Shown here in pieces: positions 30,883-38,756 of a stretch of 43,151 nucleotides of DNA. A model generated the notes under the pieces. The model had not been told where the DNA came from. It ran no database searches and saw nothing but the letters and a program-made list of their open reading frames with translations. The position numbers were made by a program, and so were the translations under genes. Where the stretch lies: positions 1 to 43,151 of the forward strand of contig JBFXAM010000033.1 of assembly GCA_050184295.1 (NCBI GenBank), written 5' to 3'. Source of the stretch: JBFXAM01 sp050184295 (GTDB taxonomy: Bacteria; Planctomycetota; Phycisphaerae; UBA1845; Fen-1342). Numbering within the stretch: position 1 is the first letter of the stretch; each line of letters opens with the position of its first letter.

Positions 30883-32481
30883 ATGGGCGGGCCCTTACGC
30901 GTCCTGTGGGTGCAACTCGCCGGGCTGGCGATCGGGCTGCTCCTGGTCGCGCTCGGCCTCTGGCTCGCACGCCGAGCGCGCCGCGGCGGCCGGGCCGGCG
31001 CCGCCCCGCACTGCGCCCGCTGCAACTACAACCTCACGGGCCTGGTGGCGAGGCCTGCGACCACAACCGACCCGCCGCACCCGACCCGCCGCGCCGCCCC
31101 GCCCCCCGACGACCCGCGCACGGCTCGACCGGCCGATCATGCCCGCGCGACACAGGTCACGTGCGGGCCCGGCGAACGCTGCCCCGAGTGCGGCACCGAA
31201 CTCGCCGCCCCGCGCGCAATCCTCGCCGGCCGGCGAACACCGCGGAGGTTCTCGCTCGCGGTCGGCGTGACGACCATTGTCCTGGGTCTGGCGGTCACGT
31301 TCGTGGTCGGACTCGCGGTCGTGCGCTACACGAACTGGTACGCCTTCAGGCCGAGCGCCTGGGTGCTGGCCGACGCGGCGTCCGGTGACGACGCCCGCGT
31401 GGCGCGCGCCGTCACGGAGCTCATCCGGCGCGAACAGAAGCAGAGACTCTCCGATGCCCACCGGCGCCGACTCGCGGCGCGGTTGCTGGAGATTCAAGGC
31501 TCGACCACACTGCCATTGGGACATCTTTGGCGAGCAAGCATCGGGTGGTGGCTGGACGCGCTCGGCAAGCTCGCGGATGCGGGCATGCTCTCCGGGGACC
31601 AGGCGGAACTCATGCGCCGTCAGAGCGTGCTGGTACAACTGAAAGCGCGCCCGCGCGCGCTGGCGGGGCGGCCCGTGCCCATCGAGCTGGGCGTCGAATC
31701 GCGCGCGCGGTACAACGGCCCGGTGAGCGTATCCGCGACCATCCACATCGACGGCGTGAAAGTCGGCGCCTACCAGGGGCTCGCTGGCGGCATCTTCACG
31801 ACCCGCGGTACGCCGTTCGTCCATGCGCTGAAATTCGACGCGCTGTCGCCCGGCCGGCACGCCGTCCGCGCCGATTTTGACACCGAGCTGCACACGCCAC
31901 TGTCCGATTCCGCGACTGCCCCGCCCACCAGGCTGCCCGACAAGCTGAGGCTGACCACCGAGGTCGCGACGGAAGTGGTCGCCGCCGAACCCGCCGACCT
32001 CGTTCGACTCATCACGGATCCCGCGCGCGATCCGAACGCCACCGGCAACTTCAGGATCGTGCACGCGATGGTCTTTCCGGAAACCATTCGCGAGACCGGC
32101 CAGCGCACGCTCGGGTCCGAGATCAGTCTGACTTACCAAGGCGCGTTCGATGTCGCCGTCGCGTTTGACCTGGTCGTCGCGTTCGACGGCCGGCGGATCG
32201 TCGCCGGTCGGGGCGTTTTCGGAGCCAACCCGGCGTTCAAGCTGCACATGCACAACGCGATCAAGGGCCGCCTGCCGCTCGACGTTCCCGAGCGGGTGTC
32301 GCTGATCCTCGTGCCCAGCCTCGATGCAGCGCTCGCAACCGTCGACGTGGACGCCATCTGGCACGCTCCGATCACGCTCGGCCCCGTGACCATCGCCAAT
32401 CACGAGCGGACCATCCGCAACCTGCGTGAGGAGCGCGAGATCGAGCTGCGCGCGGCTCAGACGCAACCCAGCAAGCCCTGA
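30883..32481 (+). CDS. Zinc-ribbon membrane protein with insertion in the ribbon
   Basis: The 532-residue protein has an N-terminal membrane helix (about 6-28), a zinc ribbon (CARCNYNL at about 46-53, CPECGTEL at about 104), another helix (about 125-148) and a large soluble C-terminal domain (about 160-530). The C-terminal domain is rich in beta strands and has no recognised family. Between the two cysteine pairs lie about 50 residues of Pro/Thr/Arg-rich sequence; the paralogous ribbon encoded at 9926-10867 has about 9. ATG has GGAG 6 nt upstream. It begins 25 nt after the oxidoreductase stop, so co-transcription is likely, but a functional link is unproven. Confidence 0.75.
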   Translation: MGGPLRVLWVQLAGLAIGLLLVALGLWLARRARRGGRAGAAPHCARCNYNLTGLVARPATTTDPPHPTRRAAPPPDDPRTARPADHARATQVTCGPGERCPECGTELAAPRAILAGRRTPRRFSLAVGVTTIVLGLAVTFVVGLAVVRYTNWYAFRPSAWVLADAASGDDARVARAVTELIRREQKQRLSDAHRRRLAARLLEIQGSTTLPLGHLWRASIGWWLDALGKLADAGMLSGDQAELMRRQSVLVQLKARPRALAGRPVPIELGVESRARYNGPVSVSATIHIDGVKVGAYQGLAGGIFTTRGTPFVHALKFDALSPGRHAVRADFDTELHTPLSDSATAPPTRLPDKLRLTTEVATEVVAAEPADLVRLITDPARDPNATGNFRIVHAMVFPETIRETGQRTLGSEISLTYQGAFDVAVAFDLVVAFDGRRIVAGRGVFGANPAFKLHMHNAIKGRLPLDVPERVSLILVPSLDAALATVDVDAIWHAPITLGPVTIANHERTIRNLREEREIELRAAQTQPSKP

Positions 32482-32556
32482 ACCGTACTCTGCGGCGCAA
32501 TCCTGCGCGCGTCGTGGGGCGTCTGCGCGCGAACCGGGCGTCGGCGTCGGGCGTAG

Positions 32557-32567
32557 GGATCATTCCC
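32557..32567 (+). promoter_or_regulatory. GGATCATTCCC motif upstream of the DUF2383 gene
   Basis: The 11-mer GGATCATTCCC lies 37 nt before the start at 32605. The same 11-mer occurs at 40120-40130 upstream of the YjzC-like gene. Both copies are followed by N4-GG-x-T. It may be a recognition element for a stress sigma factor or activator. Confidence 0.35.
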
Positions 32568-32604
32568 AACTGGTTGAGTCGGCGGCTTGGAGGTATGTCA
32601 GTTA

Positions 32605-33111
32605 ATGAAGTGCGAGTCGACCTCGGTCACGTCGGGTTCGACATATCGGACGTTGACGATGTACTTGCCGTCAGTCTCGGAGTTTCCCGTGCCAGAGAGG
32701 GCCGCCCGTATTCTCGCCGCGTGCGTGGAGTGCGAAAGCACGCTGCAAGCCGCGTCAGACGTCGTCCACGATCTGACGCTGCGGACCTGTTTCGCCGCCC
32801 ACGCGCACGCGTGGCGGGAAGCAACCGCGACGTTGTCGGCGATGACGCCGCCCGACGTTCACCGCGACGCGCTCCGCGCTGCGCGCGCCACGCTCCGCCG
32901 CGCCTGGATCCACGTGAAGGCCGCGGCTAACGAGCAGCACCTCATCTACGCGGAGTGCCAGCGCTGTGCCGAGCACGCCCGCCAGCTCCTGAGCGACGCG
33001 CTGGAGAGAAACGACGTTCCCGATCGCACGCCCCAATACCGCGCCGTGCTGGAGCGTGTTGCCGTGCATGCCTGCACGCGCTGCCTCTGCGACACAGGCG
33101 CCGCGACCTGA
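32605..33111 (+). CDS. DUF2383 (PA2169-type) four-helix protein
   Basis: The 168-residue protein has a helical region (about 35-155) matching the DUF2383 pattern. A first helix pair (ECESTLQAASDVVHDLTLR) is followed by AHAWREATATL, then LRRAWIHVKAA and IYAECQRCAEHARQLLSDAL. The family has a ferritin-like bundle and is common in stress-related operons; its activity is unknown. The start is uncertain: ATG 32605 has GGAGGT about 10 nt upstream. ATG 32659 would remove 18 residues, and a TTG at 32587 would place the ribosome site inside the gene. It precedes the two-component pair. Confidence 0.7.
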   Translation: MKCESTSVTSGSTYRTLTMYLPSVSEFPVPERAARILAACVECESTLQAASDVVHDLTLRTCFAAHAHAWREATATLSAMTPPDVHRDALRAARATLRRAWIHVKAAANEQHLIYAECQRCAEHARQLLSDALERNDVPDRTPQYRAVLERVAVHACTRCLCDTGAAT

Positions 33112-33130
33112 ACCCGCCGCGCGATGCAGC

Positions 33131-33161
33131 TTGCCGAGCCTGCCGCTCGGAGCCATAGAAT
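33131..33161 (+). promoter_or_regulatory. Possible promoter of the sensor kinase gene
   Basis: TTGCCG (33131-33136) and TAGAAT (33156-33161) are spaced 19 nt apart, slightly wide. They would give a leader of about 60 nt before the kinase start at 33227. Confidence 0.4.
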
Positions 33162-33226
33162 CGCGACGGGGGCGTGGGAGTCCGCGATGCGGGGCCGCCG
33201 CGCGCGCGCCGTCGCGGGGAGGGTAC

Positions 33227-34648
33227 ATGCAACGCGACGCAGATCGACCGACTGTCGCGATCGCGACCGCCCGAGAGGCGACTGCGGACGCGCAATCCGC
33301 CGCCGGGGTCCGCGCCCCCAGCGCCCGCCCCGCTGCGGTGCGCCCGCCTGCCAACTCCGACGAATTGGATCGCGCGCCGGCGCTCGACCGGCGTCATCAC
33401 GCCGAATCGCTCCTCGCCAGCGAAAATCGCGTGCTTGCGCACATCGCCAGCGGCGCGCCGCTCGACGTCGTTGCGCCGGCGCTTTGCACGGCGATCGAGG
33501 AGCTCGCTCCGGGCGCGCGATGCGCCATCCGGCTCACGCCCGGCAACGTCCGCATCCCCGCCCCGTTTCCGCCCGCCATCACGCTCGATCCGCCGTGTCT
33601 TCCCGGTGTGCACCTCTTCGGATCGATGACCGCGATCGGCATGGTCCCGCCGCTCGTCGGCGCGCGGCGCATCGTCCCCAGCGTCTCACGGGACGCCGCC
33701 CGCCGCGCGCTGCGCCGCCGCGGCGTCGCATCCTATTGGGTCGAACCGATCGTGGCGGCGAACGGCGACCTGCTGGGCGTTCTGGCGGCCTACCGCTCGC
33801 ACGAGGGAGCGCCTTCCACGCACGACCTGGAATGCGCGGTCGCGGTCGCGCGTCTCGCAGGCATCGCGATCGAGCGGGCCCGGCTGGACGAGCGCGGCCG
33901 CGAGCATCAGGCGCAGTTGGCGCACGTCGCGCGGCTGGCGACCATGGGCGAGATGGCGTCCGGCCTCGCCCACGAGCTTAACCAGCCGCTCTGCGCGATC
34001 GTCAACTATGCCGAAGCGAGCATCGAACTGCTGGCGTCGCAAGGATCGGCCGACGAGCTCCGCCGCGCGCTGATCGAGGTTGCCCGCCAGGCGGAGCGCG
34101 CCGGCGAGGTGATCCGTCGGCTGCGCGAATTCGTCCGCTGGCGCGAGCTGCGGCGCGAGCCCGTCGACATCAACCACGTGGTGCGCGAAGTGGTCGGGTT
34201 CACCGCCGCCGAGCTGCGGCAGCGCGGCATCGCCGTTCGGCTCGCGCTCGCCCCGGTCCTGCCCCGCGCGCTCGGCGACGCGGTTCAGCTTCAGCAGGTG
34301 CTCATCAACCTCATTCGCAACGCGTGCGACGCGATGAGCACCACCGACGCCCCGCGCCGGCTGACGATCCGCACCGCCCGCGCCGGCGGAATGGTGGACG
34401 TCGCGGTGAGCGACGCCGGTCCCGGGCTGCCGGAAGACGGCGGCGAACACTGGTTCGAGCCCTTCTTCACCACCAAGGGCGACGGCATGGGCATGGGTCT
34501 CTCCATCAGTCGCTCCATCGTCGAGGCCCACGGCGGACGAATCGGCGCGGTGAGCAACCGCACCCGCGGGGCGACGATTCGATTTACGATTCCGGCCGCA
34601 CCAAGGAGACCGAATGGACGCGCAACCGACCGTGTTCGTGGTGGATGA
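33227..34648 (+). CDS. GAF-domain sensor histidine kinase (FixL/DctB class)
   Basis: The 473-residue soluble kinase has a GAF-like sensor domain (about 60-218) and no membrane segment or PAS domain. The dimerisation helix carries the phosphorylated His249 in GLAHELNQPLCAIVNYAEA. The ATPase domain has N-box LINLIRNACDAM, VSDAGPGLP, FEPFFTTK and GMGMGLSISRSIVEAHGG. These features put it with FixL/DctB kinases. The partner regulator gene overlaps its 3' end by 35 nt. ATG at 33227 has GGGGAGG about 5 nt upstream. The ligand of the GAF domain is unknown. Confidence 0.9.
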   Translation: MQRDADRPTVAIATAREATADAQSAAGVRAPSARPAAVRPPANSDELDRAPALDRRHHAESLLASENRVLAHIASGAPLDVVAPALCTAIEELAPGARCAIRLTPGNVRIPAPFPPAITLDPPCLPGVHLFGSMTAIGMVPPLVGARRIVPSVSRDAARRALRRRGVASYWVEPIVAANGDLLGVLAAYRSHEGAPSTHDLECAVAVARLAGIAIERARLDERGREHQAQLAHVARLATMGEMASGLAHELNQPLCAIVNYAEASIELLASQGSADELRRALIEVARQAERAGEVIRRLREFVRWRELRREPVDINHVVREVVGFTAAELRQRGIAVRLALAPVLPRALGDAVQLQQVLINLIRNACDAMSTTDAPRRLTIRTARAGGMVDVAVSDAGPGLPEDGGEHWFEPFFTTKGDGMGMGLSISRSIVEAHGGRIGAVSNRTRGATIRFTIPAAPRRPNGRATDRVRGG

Positions 34649-35243
34649 CGACCAGGCCGTGCGCAAGTCGCTCGAGCTGCTGATCCGCTCGGTCAACATG
34701 AACGTCACGACCTTTGCGTCCGCGCAGGACTTTCTCGCGGCCTACGACGAGCAGCGCCCGGGCTGTCTCATCGTCGACATCCGCATGCCCGGAATGAGCG
34801 GCCTCGAACTTCAGCGCTGCCTCATCGAGCGCGGCGCCCACCCGCCGATCATCATCATCACGGGCCACGGCGACGTGCCGATCGCCGTTCGCGCGATGAA
34901 GGACGGCGCGCTCGAATTCCTCGAGAAGCCGTTCAGCAAGCAACTGCTCCTCGAACACGTCCGCGCCGCGCTCCAGCGCGACGTCGAGCAGCGCACGCGG
35001 TCGCTGCGCCGGGCGGACATCCACAGCCGGCTCAGCGCGCTCACTCCCCGCGAGCGCGAAGTCATGGAACTCGTCGTCGCCGGAAAGGCCAGCAAGGAAG
35101 TTGCGGCCCAGCTCCAGATCAGCAAGAAGACCGTTGACGTGCACCGTGGTCGCGTGATGCAGAAGATGAAGGCCGAGTCGTTGGCGGAGCTCGTCGAAAT
35201 GGTGCTCTCCGGCCGGTCGGCCGATCCCGCGGCGCACGCGTAA
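34614..35243 (+). CDS. FixJ-type response regulator
   Basis: The 209-residue regulator has a receiver domain (1-125) with acidic pocket residues Asp11/Asp12, phospho-acceptor Asp55 in LIVDIRMPGMSG, and TGHGD plus the FLEKPF lysine. A LuxR/GerE helix-turn-helix follows (about 140-200, LTPREREVMELVVAGKASK and SKKTVDVHRGRVMQKM). It is closest in layout to FixJ/TodT/NodW. The ATG has AAGGAG 5 nt upstream, inside the kinase gene. It should activate transcription when phosphorylated by the kinase; targets are unknown but nearby stress genes are candidates. Confidence 0.92.
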   Translation: MDAQPTVFVVDDDQAVRKSLELLIRSVNMNVTTFASAQDFLAAYDEQRPGCLIVDIRMPGMSGLELQRCLIERGAHPPIIIITGHGDVPIAVRAMKDGALEFLEKPFSKQLLLEHVRAALQRDVEQRTRSLRRADIHSRLSALTPREREVMELVVAGKASKEVAAQLQISKKTVDVHRGRVMQKMKAESLAELVEMVLSGRSADPAAHA

Positions 35244-35279
35244 CCCGCGCAGAGCGATGCAACGCCGGCGACCGCGTGC

Positions 35280-37202
35280 CTACGCAACGTCCCCCCCGCC
35301 CACAACCAGCGCCGCACCCAGCGTCGCGGCGTCTTGCGAGTCCGAACTCTCGCATGCCGCGCCCGCGACCACCGACCGACGACGTGCGGACGATTCCGCC
35401 GCGCGCAGCAGTTCGCCGACTGTCGCGCAGCACGTCACGCGCCACAGCTGCCCAAGCCGCGCCGCGACCCGCGCCGGCTCCGCGACCCCGCTCGTCAGCA
35501 CGAGCACTGGGGGCACGATGCCGGCGCCCCGGATTCGGGCCGCCAACAGCTCCAGCCGCCGGACCGTTCCCCCGCCCACCGTCACCAGGCAGAGCGAGTC
35601 CGGGCGCGCATCGCGAATCCAGTCCAGCAACTCTGAAACAAGGAGCGGCGGCGCGATCGCCGCCGTGCCGCCACGCGACTCCATCGCCGCCTTCACCAGC
35701 TCGCAGGCCAGCTCGTCGGGCCAGCCGTGCACCGGAACGAGCGCGGCACGGAATGACCGCGCGGCTTGAGGCGCAACATCGTCGCCTGGCGGTGCCGCGG
35801 TGTCGGCGTCGCGCTTGGGCAGCGCCAGCGCCGCGCCGATCTGCCGGACAACCTGTCGCGCCGCGGCCCCGCGCGGACTGTCGGTGGCGCCGCGCGGCTC
35901 CTCTCCGGCGAGCATGCCCAGCCCCGGGAGAACGACGTCGTCGAGCGCGGCGGCAGCCCCGGCCGATCCGCCCGCGGCGTGCGCCAAGGCGAGCGCCTCG
36001 GCGGGCTCGACGGCCAGCAGCCGCTGGTAGAACCGGGCCCGCGGTTCGAGCACCGGCTCGCTCCCCAGCAACACGTAAAGCACTTGCAGTTGCGGGATGT
36101 ACTTTCCCAGGACAACCAGACACACGGTGATCGGCGTCGCGAGCACGAGTCCCACGGGCCCCCAGATCCACGCCCAGAACACCATCGACAGCAGGACCGC
36201 CGTCGCCGACGCTCCCACCCGCGCGCCGTACACCCATGGCTCCAGCAGGTTCGCGCCGCAGGCCTCGACCAAGACGAACAGCAGCACGACGAGCACCGGC
36301 GTCATCCACCCGTCGAATATCGCGATCGCGAGCACGGTTGGGAACACGGCCGCCAGCCACGGGCCCAAAATCGGGACGAACCGCAACGCCGCCGTCAGCA
36401 CGCCGAACAGCAGCGCGTTGGGCAGTCCGATCATCAGCAGTCCGAACCCAATGGCGGCCCCGGTGACGGCATTGACCAGCGCCACGCCGGTGAAGTAGCC
36501 GCCGAACCGCGCGCCGGCGTCGATCAGCATGCGCGTCGTCAGCCCGACGTGTGCGCTGCCGAACGCCGCGATGATGCGATCCCGCAGGTCCTCGCGATAC
36601 AGCAGAAAAAACAGCGCGAGCACCGCCGTGAGACCCAGCACCGCGAGCGGATGAAGCACGGTCGGGAGGATGGCGCGGGCGAGGTGAAACGGTTCGCTCG
36701 GCGAGGCGCCGGCCGGATTTGCGTTGGACCCGCTCGCCGGCCCCGATGATACGGACGCCGGCGCACTCGACGCGAGCGGCGCCGAGCCGTCGGCCGACGC
36801 GGGCCCCGGCTTGGCGATCTCAATCTGGATCGCGTTGATCGTCTGCGAGAGTGGATGAACGCGCTCCGCGACCGAATCGCGCAAGTCGCGGGCCTTGCTC
36901 ACGAGCGAGTGGCGGTACGTGGCGAATTGATCGGCGAGCTCGACCGCCTGGGTTGCGACAAACCACGCCCCGCAGCCCAGGAGGAGCACCGCTCCGCACA
37001 CGACGACGAACACCGCGGGCGTGCGTCTGAACCCGCACCGTTGCACGCCGCGCACCGCCGGCGCGAGCAGGAACGCCAGCAGCACCGCCAACACCGTCGG
37101 AATCAGGATGTCGCGCAGCAGGTAGAGCCCGGCGAGCACGACGCCGGCGATCATGACACATTCGTAGACGCGCACCCGCCGCGGTGCCGGGGATTCGCTC
37201 AT
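35280..37202 (-). CDS. AI-2E family transporter with C-terminal cytosolic domain
   Basis: The 640-residue protein has AI-2E (PerM/UPF0118) membrane segments (about 17-29, 31-50, 62-84, 180-202 and several to about 366). The conserved ALRFVPILGPWLA and GPVGLVLATPITV stretches are present. A Ser/Ala/Pro-rich region (135-170) sits in the first large loop. From about 380 onward a soluble tail of 260 residues follows; its last part (VPVHGWPDELACELV... LVTVGGGTVRR) looks Rossmann-like, reminiscent of cobalamin-type domains but without a DxHxxG motif. Members export small molecules or exchange Na+/H+; AI-2 transport is only a name. GGGAGGG lies about 5 nt before the ATG. Confidence 0.85.
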   Translation of the reverse strand: MSESPAPRRVRVYECVMIAGVVLAGLYLLRDILIPTVLAVLLAFLLAPAVRGVQRCGFRRTPAVFVVVCGAVLLLGCGAWFVATQAVELADQFATYRHSLVSKARDLRDSVAERVHPLSQTINAIQIEIAKPGPASADGSAPLASSAPASVSSGPASGSNANPAGASPSEPFHLARAILPTVLHPLAVLGLTAVLALFFLLYREDLRDRIIAAFGSAHVGLTTRMLIDAGARFGGYFTGVALVNAVTGAAIGFGLLMIGLPNALLFGVLTAALRFVPILGPWLAAVFPTVLAIAIFDGWMTPVLVVLLFVLVEACGANLLEPWVYGARVGASATAVLLSMVFWAWIWGPVGLVLATPITVCLVVLGKYIPQLQVLYVLLGSEPVLEPRARFYQRLLAVEPAEALALAHAAGGSAGAAAALDDVVLPGLGMLAGEEPRGATDSPRGAAARQVVRQIGAALALPKRDADTAAPPGDDVAPQAARSFRAALVPVHGWPDELACELVKAAMESRGGTAAIAPPLLVSELLDWIRDARPDSLCLVTVGGGTVRRLELLAARIRGAGIVPPVLVLTSGVAEPARVAARLGQLWRVTCCATVGELLRAAESSARRRSVVAGAACESSDSQDAATLGAALVVGGGDVA

Positions 37203-37301
37203 GGTCCCTCCCGCTCGGTCCCGTCCGCTCGGCTGCCCCGGGGGCGCGACGCGCTCCGCGCGCGCCAGTCACCGCGAAAGCCGTTGTCCAAACTCGCGAC
37301 G

Positions 37302-37685
37302 TCAGTCCTCGCCCTGAACAGGCGGCGCCTCGCCGCCGTCACATTGCGCCGAGAACCCGCGCGGCGCTCCCGGGCCGAACACGCTCCACGCCGCGCGGGT
37401 GAGCAACGAACCCACGATCGCGTCGCGCACCCCGCGCCACGCGCTCCCCAGCCACGCACCGCCCCGGCGCTGCATCGCTCCGCCGCGGAGCCCGGCTGCG
37501 GCGAACCACGCGAGCACGCCCGCGCCGACGCACACGCCGACCGGGTGACGCCGCAGCAGCGCGCGCGGCGCCGCCCAGGCGTGCAACTCGCGCCGCAGGT
37601 CGCCCAGCGCCTCGGCGACGCCGGCCCGCGCCCGCTGCGCCTGCTCCTCAAGCAACCTGGTTTCGCGCCTGCGCGAGTGCAACAC
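37302..37685 (-). CDS. Small membrane protein, positional analogue of YqjK
   Basis: The 127-residue protein has an N-terminal Arg/Glu/Ala-rich helix (about 5-50), one hydrophobic segment (about 58-72, VGVCVGAGVLAWFAAAG) and a Gly/Ala/Arg-rich tail. In E. coli the order yqjD-yqjE-yqjK places a similar small membrane protein after the holin-like gene, so a YqjK-like role is inferred from order and general layout only. GTG at 37685 has GGAGGAG 8 nt upstream; ATG at 37715 has no such site. It overlaps the upstream gene by 38 nt. Confidence 0.6.
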   Translation of the reverse strand: MLHSRRRETRLLEEQAQRARAGVAEALGDLRRELHAWAAPRALLRRHPVGVCVGAGVLAWFAAAGLRGGAMQRRGGAWLGSAWRGVRDAIVGSLLTRAAWSVFGPGAPRGFSAQCDGGEAPPVQGED

Positions 37686-38163
37686 CGTCGTTCTCCTCCG
37701 TTGCGCCGGCGTCATCGCGCGCGTACTTCCGCCACAATCGCGACCAAGCGGCCGTGCGGCGGCGCAGGTCGATCACCAGCACGCTGGCGACCGTGACACC
37801 GATGAACAACACTCCAGCCAGGAGGTATCCGAGCCAGGTCCGTCCGCCGCACGCCGCCGCCAATCCCAGCGCGACGCCGTGCGAGGCGTAGCCGACTCCG
37901 ATGAGCAACACGACGAACCCGAGCGCCGCACCGGTCACGAGCAGCAACCCGCGCCTCAGGCGTGCGCGAACGTCGAGGCGCAACTGGTCGATCCGCACCT
38001 GCGCAAGCTGCCGGAGGTGTTCGCACACCTCCGACAGAGCGCAGGCGGTCGCGCGCAGCGCTTCGACCTCCGGTGCGACGGCGTCGGCGCCGAGCGGCGC
38101 TTTCGCGCCCCGCAGTTCGCCGGCCGCCGCGCCGTTTCCCGATGCCTTGCGCTGCGAACGCAT
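37648..38163 (-). CDS. Phage-holin-family (YqjE/DUF1469-type) membrane protein
   Basis: The 171-residue protein has an N-terminal helical region (about 25-80) and two strong hydrophobic segments (about 86-112 and 118-142). A basic/aromatic tail (LRRRTAAWSRLWRKY) follows, the layout of Phage_holin_3_6/YqjE. Chromosomal members are stress-associated inner-membrane proteins rather than lysis proteins. ATG at 38163 is chosen for AAGGAG 6 nt upstream. It lies between the DUF883-like and YqjK-like genes, matching E. coli yqjD-yqjE-yqjK. Confidence 0.78.
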   Translation of the reverse strand: MRSQRKASGNGAAAGELRGAKAPLGADAVAPEVEALRATACALSEVCEHLRQLAQVRIDQLRLDVRARLRRGLLLVTGAALGFVVLLIGVGYASHGVALGLAAACGGRTWLGYLLAGVLFIGVTVASVLVIDLRRRTAAWSRLWRKYARDDAGATEENDGVALAQARNQVA

Positions 38164-38173
38164 GCGGAGCTCC

Positions 38174-38419
38174 TTAGCGCCGTCCAAAAACAAGACCCAG
38201 CACAGCGCCTACGCCCGCCGCGATCAGGAGCGAACGCACCGGCTGCGCCTGTACGTACTCCTCGATCGGGTCGAGCTGCCGCCGCGCGACCTGTCCGGCG
38301 GTCGCTGCCAGCTCGCGCATGTCGTGTCCCAGGCCCGCCGCCTGCTCGCGCAGTTGCGCGGCATCGGGTCGGCGGTTCGCGGTGGCGCCGCGGTTGTTTC
38401 GTCGCGCGTCGAGCTTCAT
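38174..38419 (-). CDS. DUF883 (ElaB/YqjD)-like membrane-anchored protein
   Basis: The 81-residue protein has a helical body (about 20-58) and a C-terminal anchor ending QPVRSLLIAAGVGAVLGLVFGRR (written here from Gln59 on), the form of ElaB/YqjD/YgaM tails. In E. coli these tail-anchored proteins bind ribosomes at the membrane in stationary phase. AAGGAGG lies 7 nt before the ATG. The next gene, holin-like, starts 10 nt after its stop. Confidence 0.8.
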   Translation of the reverse strand: MKLDARRNNRGATANRRPDAAQLREQAAGLGHDMRELAATAGQVARRQLDPIEEYVQAQPVRSLLIAAGVGAVLGLVFGRR

Positions 38420-38481
38420 GCGTCGTCCTCCTTGGAATGCGCCGCGGCTCAACGGCCGCCGCGGCGCGGGGGTCTCACGTC

Positions 38482-38634
38482 TCATTCCACGATTCGCCGG
38501 CCCTGGATCACGCGGATCAACACCGCCGCGAGTGCCAGGATCAGCAGCAGGTGAATAAAGCCGCTCAGGGTGTAGCTCGTGATCATCCCGAGCGCCCACA
38601 TCAGCGCCAGAATCAGCGCGATCGTCCACAACAT
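38482..38634 (-). CDS. Lmo0937-family small membrane protein
   Basis: The 50-residue peptide has two hydrophobic segments (about 2-17 and 24-43) joined by TSYTLSGFIH and ends with RVIQGRRIVE. This is the conserved form of the Lmo0937 family of tiny membrane proteins, which often accompany stress genes. GGGAG lies 6 nt before the ATG. It heads the minus-strand set that continues with the DUF883, holin, YqjK-like and AI-2E genes. Confidence 0.8.
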   Translation of the reverse strand: MLWTIALILALMWALGMITSYTLSGFIHLLLILALAAVLIRVIQGRRIVE

Positions 38635-38695
38635 GTTCCGCTCCCTTCGTCGTGCGTGCGCCGGACGCCGTCCGCGGCGCGGCGCGTGGGTGAGG

Positions 38696-38728
38696 AAAGG
38701 CGGGCCGCGGAACAAACCCCGGCCCGCC
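38696..38728 (-). terminator. Intrinsic terminator of the WG-repeat gene
   Basis: ggcgggccg (38699-38707) and cggcccgcc (38720-38728) form a perfect 9-bp stem with a 12-nt loop, about 28 nt past the WG-gene stop. In the minus direction it is followed by tttcc, a short T-rich tail. It separates the WG gene from the Lmo0937-like gene downstream. Confidence 0.6.
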
Positions 38729-38756
38729 GGTTCCCGCCGCCGAACGGGTGCGACGG

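Noticed and set aside
32514..32930. Plus-strand frame beginning near MSVNEVRVDLGHVG
   Set aside because: After the first 30 residues it becomes an Arg-rich shadow of the DUF2383 gene in another frame.
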